From positions 62,001 through 126,000 of the forward strand of contig JABFQP010000001.1 of NCBI GenBank assembly GCA_019685655.1: a stretch of DNA of 64,000 bases, in the 5' to 3' direction. This document shows positions 43,741 to 52,361 of the stretch, in pieces (position 1 is the stretch's first letter; every line of letters starts with the position of its first letter). Below the pieces are notes generated by a model. That model had not been told where the DNA came from. It searched no databases and worked only from the letters and a program-made list of their open reading frames with translations. This DNA is from Candidatus Bathyarchaeota archaeon A05DMB-5 (GTDB taxonomy: Archaea > Thermoproteota > Bathyarchaeia > Bathyarchaeales > Bathycorpusculaceae). The translations under genes and the position numbers were made by a program.

Positions 43741-44750
43741 GGAACCTCAACCTCATCAAGCCGCCAACGCAACTTCACAAAGCTCTTTTCAATAGGTGTT
43801 ATAACACCATGTCGGTATGCTAGTGTTCCCGTCCACGCAATCATAGCACCATTATCAATTGCAAACTGGCTTGGCACAACACAGAATCTGGCATCATGTT
43901 CTTCAGCAATCGTCCTAATCATAGATTGCAATCTTTTGTTGGCAGCCACTCCACCAGTCAAAAGAACCTCCTTTTTCTCCGTGTGCGCCAAAGCTCTCTC
44001 GGTAACTTCTGTAATCATCGAAAACGCCGTTTCTTGAAGACTATAGCACAAGTCCTCAAGCTCATACTCATTCTTTTTTAGCAAGTTAACAGCAGCGGTT
44101 AATAAGCCACTATATGAAGTATCCATGCCTTTCACGGTATAAGGCAACGAAAGCAGCTTCTTTCCTTTAGAAGCAAGCTTTTCAACAACAGCGCCAAATG
44201 GCATGCCAATTTTCTGCCGAAGCCCAGCCTCTCTTGCAAAAACATCTAAACAATTTCCTAAAGCAATATCTAATGTTTCGCCGAAAACTCTGTAATGCCC
44301 TGAATCAAAAGCTGCAACTATCGTGTTTCCGCCAGAAACATAAAGCGTTACAGGATCTTTTGCGTTCGTCTCAAGCTTTCCAACCTCAATATGTGCTATG
44401 CAATGGTTCACGCCAACAAGTGGAATGTCAAGGTAAGACGCTAAAGCACGCGCAATCGTTGCGCCCGTGCGAAGACAAGGACCTAAACCTGGACCCTGAG
44501 AAAAAGCGACAACCGATAAATCATGTGGTTTTATTCCAGCTTTTACGAAAGCTTCCTCTAAGACTTTGCTTGCCACTTCAGCATGATGCCTCGCCGCTTC
44601 TCTAGGGTGAATGCCGCCTTCTTCCGGCACATAAGCGCTTATCACATTTGCTAATATTCTACCATCAAATGTTAATATTCCAACGCTGAAGTCATCAGCT
44701 GTCGACTCAATCCCCAAACAGTAAGATTCACTAAGTCTTTTGCCCTTCAA
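43728..44750 (-). CDS. kae1: KEOPS subunit Kae1 (TsaD family tRNA t6A enzyme)
   Basis: Catalytic subunit for threonylcarbamoyl transfer to A37 of tRNA. 340 residues. The metal-binding HPREAARHH and NHCIAHIE motifs, LYVSGGNT, GMDTSYSGLL and the ATP block LLTGGVAANKRL are intact. TTG 44750 with AAGGA eight bases upstream. Heads a co-directional run ending with eS1. Confidence 0.96.
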   Translation of the reverse strand: MKGKRLSESYCLGIESTADDFSVGILTFDGRILANVISAYVPEEGGIHPREAARHHAEVASKVLEEAFVKAGIKPHDLSVVAFSQGPGLGPCLRTGATIARALASYLDIPLVGVNHCIAHIEVGKLETNAKDPVTLYVSGGNTIVAAFDSGHYRVFGETLDIALGNCLDVFAREAGLRQKIGMPFGAVVEKLASKGKKLLSLPYTVKGMDTSYSGLLTAAVNLLKKNEYELEDLCYSLQETAFSMITEVTERALAHTEKKEVLLTGGVAANKRLQSMIRTIAEEHDARFCVVPSQFAIDNGAMIAWTGTLAYRHGVITPIEKSFVKLRWRLDEVEVPWIK

Positions 44751-44796
44751 TTTGTCAATCCTTCAACATACTTTCTTCTAAACATAAACATACACC

Positions 44797-44810
44797 TTTT
44801 TATTTAAAAA
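44797..44810. promoter_or_regulatory. Shared divergent promoter element of kae1 and RPC34-like gene
   Basis: TTTTTATTTAAAAA is nearly self-complementary and lies about 47 bases from the kae1 start and 41 from the RPC34-like start. It is the only strong AT-rich box in this 100-base spacer, so it could act as TATA element in both directions. Confidence 0.5.
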
Positions 44811-44850
44811 CACACATAATATCAATACAGAAGCTCGGAACTTGGTCAAA

Positions 44851-45228
44851 ATGCCGAAACGCAATGATTTAGAACAAAAAGCCCTTCAACACATAATGAA
44901 CGTTGGATTCGAAGGCATATTACAATCAGACTTATGGCGCAAACTCGGCGCAAGCAGCCGAGAAGGCTCCAGGATAGCCCTGAAACTAGAAGCCAAAAAA
45001 CTCATCCGCAGAGAAAAAGAACTACGTGAAGGAAGATGGACTTACAGATTATATCCGAAAAGAGCCCCAGCATCAATAGACTCGATTGCAGACTGCCCAT
45101 GCCTAATGTGCCCAGACAACGCTAGATGCGACCCATCAAGCTCGATTTCGCCACAAAACTGCGAAAGACTTACAGACTGGTTGCTTTTGATAGCAAAAGA
45201 CGAATCTGGCACGATTGGTGACAGTTAG
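44851..45228 (+). CDS. RPC34/RPC39-like transcription factor with Fe-S cysteine motif
   Basis: 125 residues. Residues about 5-65 are a winged helix (QSDLWRKLGASSREGSRIALKLEAKKLI). The C-terminus carries CPCLMCPDNARC, then SPQNCERLTDWLL. This spacing of cysteines and the SPxNC...W ending match the iron-sulfur tail of the eukaryotic RNA polymerase III subunit RPC39/RPC34, whose archaeal relatives occur in TACK and Asgard lineages. ATG 44851 chosen; a TTG lies nine bases upstream. Confidence 0.82.
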   Translation: MPKRNDLEQKALQHIMNVGFEGILQSDLWRKLGASSREGSRIALKLEAKKLIRREKELREGRWTYRLYPKRAPASIDSIADCPCLMCPDNARCDPSSSISPQNCERLTDWLLLIAKDESGTIGDS

Positions 45229-45230
45229 TT

Positions 45231-45848
45231 TTGCCAAAGGCGTGGATTCGAGAAAGAAAAAAGGATTATTATTATAGAATGGCTAAAGAGCGGGAATACC
45301 GATCCAGAGCAGCATTCAAACTGCTTCAAGCCGTCGAAAAATATCATTTTATAAAATACCGCGATGTCGTTGTTGATTTGGGTTCTGCACCAGGCGGTTG
45401 GATTAAAGTTGCAAGAAAAATCGTGGGAAGCAAAGGTTTTGTTTTAGGAGTTGACTTGAAATCCATTGAACCTTTTCCACAAGACAATGTTCGAACGATA
45501 ATAGGCGACATAAATGAACCAGAAACTCTTCAGGAAATTTCAAATATTCTCCCAAGAAAGGCTGACGCTGTAGTTTCAGATGTTTCTCCCAACATCTCTG
45601 GAATATGGGAAGTCGACCATGCCCGCCAAATAGATTTGGCACACCAAGCATTAAAAATAGCCCTAGAAACGCTCAAGCCGCGTGGAAATTTTTTTGTAAA
45701 GGTTTTTCAAGGAGATTTATTGGACGATTTTATCCAAAAAGTTAAAGAACACTTTGAAGTCGTCAGAATAATGAAGCCTAAAGCGAGTAGAACTAAAAGT
45801 TCTGAAATATTTGTTTTGGGAATGTACTTGAAGGAAACATCAGATTAA
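45231..45848 (+). CDS. rlmE: rRNA 2'-O-ribose methyltransferase RlmE/FtsJ
   Basis: 205 residues. SAM-dependent enzyme acting on U of the large-subunit A-loop. K-D-K-E tetrad: YRSRAAFKLLQ (K), VVVDLGSAPGGWIKVA, SDVSPNISGIW (D), GNFFVKVFQG (K) and SSEIFVLGMYL (E). TTG 45231, two bases after the RPC34-like stop; co-transcribed. Confidence 0.94.
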   Translation: MPKAWIRERKKDYYYRMAKEREYRSRAAFKLLQAVEKYHFIKYRDVVVDLGSAPGGWIKVARKIVGSKGFVLGVDLKSIEPFPQDNVRTIIGDINEPETLQEISNILPRKADAVVSDVSPNISGIWEVDHARQIDLAHQALKIALETLKPRGNFFVKVFQGDLLDDFIQKVKEHFEVVRIMKPKASRTKSSEIFVLGMYLKETSD

Positions 45849-45901
45849 ACAGCAAAGATAAATTCTATTGCCTATTTTATGTGTTAGGCAAGGTGGAATG
45901 T

Positions 45902-46594
45902 TTGAAAATTGTCGCGGCGGATTCCTCGTCCGCCATATTAAACAGCAAGTTTGAACCATTAACAATTGTTGCAGCGGCAGCCGTGCTGGTTAATCCGCCT
46001 TATCGAGAACCAAACGTATGCTTAGCCAAGCCGATTTTCATAAAGGCAGAAGACGGACATGAAGCAGTAATTCGCGAAGCAGAACTTTGCAAGGAACTGT
46101 TGGGAAGAGTGAAGGCAGACGTTGTGCATCTTGACATGTCCTTGGGCGCGGTTTCTCTTGAAGAGCTTTCACCCATACAGTTCTCAAACATGAAAGTTTC
46201 CAGCAAAGCAAGACAACATCTCCTGCGGATTTTGCCCAAGCTTAGGAAAATCAGCGGCGAAATCACACAGAAATACAGGATTGAAGTTCTCGCCATCGGA
46301 AAAGAAAGCATCCCCGTTAGAATTGCAGAGTTAACGTCTGGAGCACACGCAATTATCTACACATGCGAAAAGGCAATTGAAGAAAAAAAGATGCTAATGC
46401 TTGGTTTACCCTCTAAATGTCAACCTAGACTGGCTGAAAAAGGCGTGTATCTTTATTCTCTCATTGGAGCAGAACACGACGTTAGAGGATACGCCGAAGA
46501 TAAAAAAGAAATTCTCAAAAAAGTTAATATTATTGAAATGTTAAACCCAACTGCAAGAGGTTTCAGAATCTTAAAAATAACTCCAAAGGTGTAG
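45902..46594 (+). CDS. DUF4152-like archaeal protein
   Basis: About 230 residues from TTG 45902 with GGTGG upstream. Begins LKIVAADSSSAILNSKFEPLT with an RNase H-like acidic start, followed by VVHLDMSLGAVSLEEL and VLAIGKESIPVRIAELTSGAHAI. I associate this with DUF4152, an archaeal RNase H-fold group that may act as a nuclease, but the activity is unproven here. Acidic residues D15-type and HLDMS could be metal ligands. Confidence 0.62.
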   Translation: MKIVAADSSSAILNSKFEPLTIVAAAAVLVNPPYREPNVCLAKPIFIKAEDGHEAVIREAELCKELLGRVKADVVHLDMSLGAVSLEELSPIQFSNMKVSSKARQHLLRILPKLRKISGEITQKYRIEVLAIGKESIPVRIAELTSGAHAIIYTCEKAIEEKKMLMLGLPSKCQPRLAEKGVYLYSLIGAEHDVRGYAEDKKEILKKVNIIEMLNPTARGFRILKITPKV

Positions 46595-46613
46595 GGAAGG
46601 TGGAGGTCTTTTC

Positions 46614-47165
46614 ATGAAATTTGAATTCTGGAATCAATTTTCACCTTTTCATAAGAGAATATTTGTAATTGCGGTTTTCTTCATAATTTCTGTAATTGTA
46701 ACAATTGCTGGCACTTTAATTCCTCTTTCTGCTGCAGAAGCAGACGAAATAAACGACACAGTGAATCAAACAAGAAACACCTTGAATAATATGCCGTTGT
46801 TAAATCAAGTTACATTCATTTTTGGAAATAACTTTTTCATTTGCCTACTTGCTTTTATACCGATAGCTGGAATTTTTCTGGAACTTTATGCATTATTCAG
46901 CACCGGTATAACAATTGCCGGATTAAGTTATGGCCTTGCCCATCCTTCTTTAGTTTTTCTTAATTTGCTTGTTTTACCTTTTGGATTGTTAGAGTTTATA
47001 GCTTACTCCATAGGAATCAGCGAAGGTGTTTGGCTGTTTTGGCGCATAATAAAACACAGAGGCCGAAAGGAATTAGTGTATGCGTCGATGTTTATCACAA
47101 TTTGTGCGTTGCTACTTTTAGCTGCTGCATTCATAGAAATCGGGATAAATGCATTGTTGTCTTAA
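46614..47165 (+). CDS. SpoIIM-like (DUF95) integral membrane protein
   Basis: 183 residues with about four membrane segments (residues 17-39, 66-90, 95-130, 158-180). The central FGNNFFICLLAFIPIAGIFLELYALFSTG and LPFGLLEFIAYSIGISEG blocks fit the stage II sporulation protein M family, of unknown function in archaea. It lies 19 bases after the DUF4152-like gene behind GGTGGAGG. Confidence 0.78.
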   Translation: MKFEFWNQFSPFHKRIFVIAVFFIISVIVTIAGTLIPLSAAEADEINDTVNQTRNTLNNMPLLNQVTFIFGNNFFICLLAFIPIAGIFLELYALFSTGITIAGLSYGLAHPSLVFLNLLVLPFGLLEFIAYSIGISEGVWLFWRIIKHRGRKELVYASMFITICALLLLAAAFIEIGINALLS

Positions 47166-47171
47166 GCTAAC

Positions 47172-48038
47172 CTATTGTTTTCTGATTTTTCTAATTTCTA
47201 AGCTTATGTCAAGCGCTTTTGGACTGTGGGTTATTTCTCCTAAGCTTACAATATCGACGCCCGTTGATGCATACGCTAAAATATTTTCTGCCGTGATTCC
47301 TCCACTGGCTTCCAACAAAAGTTTGCCTTGGAATCCGGCTTTTTTAATCAGTCTAACCGCTTCTTTCAGCTGCTTTGGAGAAAAATTATCCAACATTATT
47401 ATATCTACGCCAGCCTTAGCCGCAACCAGAACATCCTCAACTTTGGTAACTTCTACTTCGATTTTCTTGCTGAAGGAGGCTTTTTCCTTCACTTTTCTTA
47501 TTGCTTCTTTTAAGCTTCCAACTATTGCTATGTGGTTGTCTTTGATTAGAACCATGTCATCCAAATGAAGCCGATGTGTGTCGCCGCCGCCAACTAGAAC
47601 CGCTTTTTTATCAAAATAAAGCAGTCCCGACGCTGTCTTTCGCGTGCATGCAACTTTCGTCTTAAGTCCCGCTTTCTGAATTTTTTCCACCAGCTTTCGT
47701 GTTGCTGTTGCTATGCCGCTCATGCGTGAAAGGAGATTTAGAACTGTGCGCTCAGCAGAAAGTAGCGTTCGTGTATCTCCAGAAATTTTCATAAGCACCT
47801 GTTTCGGCTTTATTTTTTCTCCATCTGCAACCAGCGGTTCAGTTTTTAGTTTTAAACTTTCAAGAAGGATTCTCGCTTCTTCGATTCCAGCAACAACTCC
47901 GACTTCTTTTGCTATTACTTCTGCCTCCGCAGTGCTTCCTTCAGGAACGGTGAGCACAGTGGTTATGTCTCCTTGCCCAACGTCTTCTTCGAGTATTTTG
48001 TGAAGTTTTTCTTCCAAAATTTTATGAGGCACAAACAT
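47172..48038 (-). CDS. nadC: Nicotinate-nucleotide pyrophosphorylase (carboxylating)
   Basis: Makes nicotinate mononucleotide from quinolinate in NAD synthesis. 288 residues: VGQGDITT, VLNLLSRMSGIATATRKLV, ACTRKTASGLLYFDKKAV, HRLHLDDMVLIKDNH and GKLLLEASGGITAENI. nadM lies 4 kb away on the other strand, so both ends of the pathway are in the window but not in one operon. Confidence 0.95.
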   Translation of the reverse strand: MFVPHKILEEKLHKILEEDVGQGDITTVLTVPEGSTAEAEVIAKEVGVVAGIEEARILLESLKLKTEPLVADGEKIKPKQVLMKISGDTRTLLSAERTVLNLLSRMSGIATATRKLVEKIQKAGLKTKVACTRKTASGLLYFDKKAVLVGGGDTHRLHLDDMVLIKDNHIAIVGSLKEAIRKVKEKASFSKKIEVEVTKVEDVLVAAKAGVDIIMLDNFSPKQLKEAVRLIKKAGFQGKLLLEASGGITAENILAYASTGVDIVSLGEITHSPKALDISLEIRKIRKQ

Positions 48039-48062
48039 ACTTTTAGTGTTTGAATTTTTTAC

Positions 48063-49250
48063 TTAAAATACTTGCTTATCCTCTGCTACGTTAACTATTG
48101 TGGCAACCGCTTCTTCTAGACCATCATATTTCAAAACTTCTTTTTGAATTTCCTTCAATCTCACGGGAATTTCGCTTTCCAAAATTTGCTGAATATTTTT
48201 CTGAAGGCTTCCCCTGTCGAGTTTTTCTTGAAACAAAACTTTTGCTGCGCCTAAGTCGGCGACTTGTTTTGCGTTGCTAATCTGCTCTGTGTGGCTCGGT
48301 GTAGGTATGAGTATCATTGGTTTACCATAACACAGGCACTGGGTTAAGGTTCCATGCCCTGCACGGCTTACAACCAAGTCGCATGCTTTCAAGTATTCGA
48401 AACGCCTCGAAGTCCACATATAAACGGTTACGTTATTACGGCGAAATGGTTTTTCATCCGCCTTTGGATAACCAAGCGACATGACAATTTCGTAATCCTC
48501 TGGAAACTCCATCAAAATTCTCTTCAAAATTCCGGTTAAGAAAGCTCTTTCTCTTATTGGACCACTTATTGGAACAAAGACAACTGGCTTGTTTGCTGGT
48601 AGTCCTAATTGCTTGCGAATTTCTTCCTTAGTCGGCAACGTTTCTGGACGAACTGGCAGTAGCGGCCCAATTAGTTTGACGTTTTTTCTGTAGGATTTGG
48701 GAATGTTCAGGTTGCCTGCGCATATAGTGTACGGCGGAGGAAAATCTGGTATCAAAGTCGTGTTTCCACTTGTCCACATTTTTCCAACAAGTGTAAGCGT
48801 TACGGAGTCTGCGAGCCTGGCTAACCGTAAAAACCGCTTTTTTCGTGGAATTATCACTTGAAACTGGTTCAGAATGCAAATTCTAGGAATCCCTAGCAGT
48901 CTAGCGGCTATTAACGGCGAGATTCGCGAATCTGAGACAACAATGTCAGGTCTGAAGTGTTGAATAGCTCGAACTTCAGCATCCACTTGTTTCATAAGCG
49001 TGAACGTCGACAAGAATGGACCAGGGTTTATTGCAGTCTGCTTAAAGTCTATGGTTCCATCTGGTTTGACTTGAAAACCGATTGGTGGAGCCTTTATGAG
49101 CGGAAACTTTTGTTGTTCAACGTAACGTAATCCTTCTCTGTAAGTGGAAAATACTATCTCGGCGTTTTTTTCCTGAAGTTTTTTCGCTATTGGAATGCAT
49201 CTGCCTACATGTCCTAAACCTATGCCGCATGGAGCGAAATAAACGCGCAT
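48063..49250 (-). CDS. Glycosyltransferase, MurG/GT28-like
   Basis: 395 residues, GT-B fold. YFAPCGIGLGHVGRCIPIAKKL at the N-terminus binds the acceptor; the C-terminal half has VVFVPISGPIRER, MWTSRRFEYLKACDLVVSRAGHGTLTQCLCYGKP (around residues 271-304) and HTEQISNAKQVADLGAA, which bind the sugar nucleotide. Similar genes occur with surface glycan or lipid glycosylation. The substrate is unknown. It lies four bases after the AMMECR1 stop. Confidence 0.88.
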   Translation of the reverse strand: MRVYFAPCGIGLGHVGRCIPIAKKLQEKNAEIVFSTYREGLRYVEQQKFPLIKAPPIGFQVKPDGTIDFKQTAINPGPFLSTFTLMKQVDAEVRAIQHFRPDIVVSDSRISPLIAARLLGIPRICILNQFQVIIPRKKRFLRLARLADSVTLTLVGKMWTSGNTTLIPDFPPPYTICAGNLNIPKSYRKNVKLIGPLLPVRPETLPTKEEIRKQLGLPANKPVVFVPISGPIRERAFLTGILKRILMEFPEDYEIVMSLGYPKADEKPFRRNNVTVYMWTSRRFEYLKACDLVVSRAGHGTLTQCLCYGKPMILIPTPSHTEQISNAKQVADLGAAKVLFQEKLDRGSLQKNIQQILESEIPVRLKEIQKEVLKYDGLEEAVATIVNVAEDKQVF

Positions 49251-49254
49251 AAAT

Positions 49255-49881
49255 CTATTTCCCGCCGAGGACTTTACGTTTCACTTTGCCTTTTGGTTTC
49301 TCTTCCTCAAAAATTATGGCTTGAAACTTGTAAATTTTGGTGCCGTCCAAAAGCCAATAATCTGGAGACAAACCCGCTTTCATGCAACATTGACATAGAA
49401 ATTCCTCCGCATCCCATTCCCATTCAACTGGCACTTGAGGCAGAAGTAGCCCTTTAAACATGCCTCTTTCAACAATTAGTCCATCTTCGCCTATTTTGAT
49501 TTTGTTTGGGTATTCGTTTGGTTTTTTAACTTCTATTATCTGCGGAGGTGTGAGCACGCTTACTTCAAAGACTACCTTGTCAAGTTCATCCAATGACAGC
49601 GGATAAAAGCGTGGGTCTTGAGTTGCTGAGCTTATTGCAGACTCTATAACTGCTTGAACTAATGGCGTGGTTGGATATGGATAGCCAATGCAGCCCCTTA
49701 GTTCTTTTTCGCCACTTTCTATGCTGTTGATTGTTACGAAAACTCCGCAAGGCTGCATTAGTTTATCATCAATGTTTTTGGGAGGGCTAATTTGCCTTCT
49801 GCTCTTTAGGTATTCTTCGACGGCTTTCCGTGCAAGCGTAACGAGGAATTCTCCCTCGTCTAAACTAAGCTCAAATGGCAA
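49255..49881 (-). CDS. AMMECR1-domain protein
   Basis: 208 residues with the invariant LRGCIGYPYP motif, preceded by GVFVTINSIE and followed by ISSATQDPRFYPLSLDEL and EVSVLTPPQII; VEWEWDAEEFLCQCCMKAGL is near the C-terminus. A universally conserved family of unresolved function, found in archaea near MEMO and radical SAM genes; neither is adjacent here. Confidence 0.93.
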   Translation of the reverse strand: MPFELSLDEGEFLVTLARKAVEEYLKSRRQISPPKNIDDKLMQPCGVFVTINSIESGEKELRGCIGYPYPTTPLVQAVIESAISSATQDPRFYPLSLDELDKVVFEVSVLTPPQIIEVKKPNEYPNKIKIGEDGLIVERGMFKGLLLPQVPVEWEWDAEEFLCQCCMKAGLSPDYWLLDGTKIYKFQAIIFEEEKPKGKVKRKVLGGK

Positions 49882-49962
49882 CTGTATGGTTCTCCGCCGT
49901 TTGATAGCAATAGCTGGAATATATTAATTGTAAGGTTTAACCTTTTGCAAAATTAGGGCGTT

Positions 49963-50583
49963 TTAGAACTTTATTGATTCTTCTTGTATTCCATCTTTGG
50001 TTATTAGCAGGAAATCTATTCCGTCGCCGCTCATGATGTCTCTGCTTATGGCGGATTTTATCGCTCTTACGACCAAATCTTTGGCTTCTTCCATAGTCAT
50101 GCCTTCTTTGTATGATTCTTCGAGTACTCCCATGGCGATTTCGGTGCCAGAACCTACTACAGCATACTTGTCAGGTATTACTGAACCTAGAATGTCAAGC
50201 ACGTAAAGCGATGCCCCTTCATCATCTAGTCCACCAACAATTGTTTGTGTAATCAACGGAGCTAAACGGCGGGCGAAAAGCAGGTTTGACATTAGTTTGG
50301 CTGCTGCTCTCACAGAAATTGGTCTGCCAGCGTCAAGATTGAAAAGCTGCGCGTATGCTTCTACTTCTCTTACGAGAATTTGCATGTCTGAAACGAGCCC
50401 AGCGCATGCTGCGCCTATTTGGTCAGTTAATTTGAAAACTTTTTTGCCGCCTTTGCTGACGACAAGATAACCGTAAGAAACACGTTTTTCAGAAGCTAAA
50501 ATAACGCCGTCCTGGCATACTACGCCGACGGTTGTGGCGCCTGGAATCCAAAGATATTGGGATTGCTGTGATTCTCTTTCCAT
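49963..50583 (-). CDS. psmB: 20S proteasome beta subunit lacking the Thr1 nucleophile
   Basis: 206 residues of the beta fold. Other active-site positions fit: Glu in the D17 position (ASEKRVSYG), the K33 lysine in KGGKKVF, SGTEI and SRDIMSGDGID. But the processing site reads PGATTVGVV, so Ala16 occupies the place of the catalytic Thr1 that normally reads G-TTTVG. This subunit should neither mature nor cleave peptide bonds, and presumably mixes with an active beta subunit encoded elsewhere. Inactive beta paralogues are known in Sulfolobus-type archaea. ATG start with GGTGAG upstream. Confidence 0.93.
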   Translation of the reverse strand: MERESQQSQYLWIPGATTVGVVCQDGVILASEKRVSYGYLVVSKGGKKVFKLTDQIGAACAGLVSDMQILVREVEAYAQLFNLDAGRPISVRAAAKLMSNLLFARRLAPLITQTIVGGLDDEGASLYVLDILGSVIPDKYAVVGSGTEIAMGVLEESYKEGMTMEEAKDLVVRAIKSAISRDIMSGDGIDFLLITKDGIQEESIKF

Positions 50584-50743
50584 TGGGACTCACCTTTCTC
50601 CGTGATATACGCAAGCAACTTATTAAGTTTAATCATAAAAGTTTTCGTACATTGTTCATGTAGATGTCAAAGAATTTAGCGTTTTTATTATTGTGGCGAT
50701 CAAATTAAAGAGATTAATAAGGAAAAAAGTTGAGGGGTGTTGC

Positions 50744-51064
50744 CTATTTTGGTGTGAGAGCTCGGCTGATTCTGGTTTTTAGGTCTGTGTATCTTTGTAA
50801 AATTTCGTTTTTTAGTCGAGAGATTTCTTGGCTAAGCCGTTGTTTAGATTCAGGAGCAAGGTCTGTTGATTTTACTATGTCTTTTTCTATTTTTTCCAAG
50901 TCATGATCTGCGGAACGTTTCGTTTCTTCTGTCTTTTTGAGTGCATCCAGTTTGGTTTTTTCCATTTTTGCAAACTCATTGTTGATGTCCTTTTCAGTTT
51001 TGAGAAGCTTTTCCCGTATTTTGCCAAGTTTCTCCATTAATTCACGTTCAGATGGCCCGCCCAT
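50744..51064 (-). CDS. Uncharacterised coiled-coil protein
   Basis: 106 residues, almost all charged helix with heptad spacing (KLGKIREKLLKTEKDINNEF, KSTDLAPESKQRLSQEISRL). No recognisable family. It has a good minus-strand TATA (AAACTATAAGGC, near 51093) and reads away from ogt. Confidence 0.65.
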   Translation of the reverse strand: MGGPSERELMEKLGKIREKLLKTEKDINNEFAKMEKTKLDALKKTEETKRSADHDLEKIEKDIVKSTDLAPESKQRLSQEISRLKNEILQRYTDLKTRISRALTPK

Positions 51065-51154
51065 TTTTATGTTCCACGATACTTAGAATTAGTGTAATGC
51101 CTTATAGTTTTTGCCGTCAAAAGCTTCATGTAAAATATGATTGTTTACTCAAAC

Positions 51155-51167
51155 TTCATAAATATAT
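51155..51167 (+). promoter_or_regulatory. ogt promoter TATA box
   Basis: TTCATAAATATAT lies 42 bases before the ogt ATG and is followed by AGGGAGTGG as ribosome binding site, so the leader would be short. Confidence 0.5.
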
Positions 51168-51208
51168 GACTAATGCTTTTACTTTATGCTAGGGAGTGGA
51201 AAAATTAG

Positions 51209-51805
51209 ATGATTAGTCTTCACATTCAAAGATACGAGAATGTTTGGTTTGGAGTGGCTTGCGATGAGGAAAAGGTTTTTGCAACGGCGTTTGGTTCCGC
51301 TGAAGAGACTGTAAGGCGAGACCTTCTACAGAACATCCCATTCAACACACCTTTTCAGAATGCTGAAAAGCTATCTCCGTTTGCTGAACGTGTTCTGGAA
51401 ACTTTGAAGAAAATATATTATGGAGAAGATGTTTCCGAGAACCTCGCATTAAGCACAGAACACCTTTCAGACTATTTCAGAAAAGTGATTAAGACAGCGT
51501 CTTTGATTCCCGTTGGATACGTGTCTTCTTACGGGTTAATTGCAAAGGTTGCTGGAGGAAGCCCAAGAGCTGTTGGGCGCGTGATGGCTATGAATCCGTT
51601 TGCGCCGCTTGTTCCTTGCCATCGAGTTGTCAGTTCAGACTTCACTTTGGGTGGATACGGTGGAGGTTTGAAAGCTAAACTTGCCTTTTTAGAACGTGAG
51701 AAGCGTGGTTACGCGGTGAAACGAGAGATTCCAGTTAACGGTAAGAAGTTGCAGGTTTTTCCGGTGGAGTTTGTTCTTAAAAAGGTAAATGTTAATTCGC
51801 TTTAG
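51209..51805 (+). CDS. ogt: Methylated-DNA--protein cysteine methyltransferase
   Basis: Suicide enzyme that removes O6-alkyl groups from guanine. 198 residues: IPVGYVSSYGLIAKVAGGSPRAVGRVMAMNP (residues 95-125), the active-site FAPLVPCHRVVSS and the arginine-rich helix. An N-terminal domain of about 85 residues is present, giving the usual two-domain shape. Confidence 0.95.
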   Translation: MISLHIQRYENVWFGVACDEEKVFATAFGSAEETVRRDLLQNIPFNTPFQNAEKLSPFAERVLETLKKIYYGEDVSENLALSTEHLSDYFRKVIKTASLIPVGYVSSYGLIAKVAGGSPRAVGRVMAMNPFAPLVPCHRVVSSDFTLGGYGGGLKAKLAFLEREKRGYAVKREIPVNGKKLQVFPVEFVLKKVNVNSL

Positions 51806-51836
51806 GTATTAATGTGTACGTGGTGGAATGAGCTTT

Positions 51837-52361
51837 ATGATGAAGCGTGGGCTTTATGTCGGGCGTTTTCAGCCTTTTCATCTTGGTCATTTAGGAGCCA
51901 TAAGAGACATTTTGGAAGAAGTTGAAGAACTAGTAGTCGTTATTGGAAGCGCACAATACAGCCACAACCTTAACAATCCATTTACCGCTGGCGAAAGACT
52001 GACTATGATTCGTAGGGCTCTGGAAGAAGCAAAAATTGACTGTTCGCGAGTTTGGATTGTGCCAGTGCCAGACGTGCACTTGCATATGATGTGGGTTTCG
52101 GCAGTAGAAGGCTACACGCCAAAATTTGATGTCGTCTATTCCAACGAATCCTTGACAAAGCGGCTTTTTATGGAAGCTGGCTACAACGTTAAGCCAATCC
52201 GTTTTCATGAAAGAAAGCTCTATTCGTCAACTGAAGTAAGGGAAAGGATGCTTAGAGACGAGAGTTGGGAGAAGCTTGTTCCAAGAAGTGTGGCGGCTTT
52301 CATAAGAGAGATAGATGGCATTAACAGACTTAGGGATTTGACTAAGAGCGACAAAGTATGA
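51837..52361 (+). CDS. nadM: Nicotinamide-nucleotide adenylyltransferase
   Basis: 174 residues, archaeal NadM type. GLYVGRFQPFHLGHLGAI carries the HxGH nucleotidyl transfer motif, NNPFTAGERLTMI binds nicotinate nucleotide and LYSSTEVRERML is the ISST-like motif. ATG 51837 has GGTGG ten bases upstream; ATG 51828 is too close to it. The end overlaps the convergent SAM hydrolase gene by 20 bases. Confidence 0.95.
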   Translation: MMKRGLYVGRFQPFHLGHLGAIRDILEEVEELVVVIGSAQYSHNLNNPFTAGERLTMIRRALEEAKIDCSRVWIVPVPDVHLHMMWVSAVEGYTPKFDVVYSNESLTKRLFMEAGYNVKPIRFHERKLYSSTEVRERMLRDESWEKLVPRSVAAFIREIDGINRLRDLTKSDKV

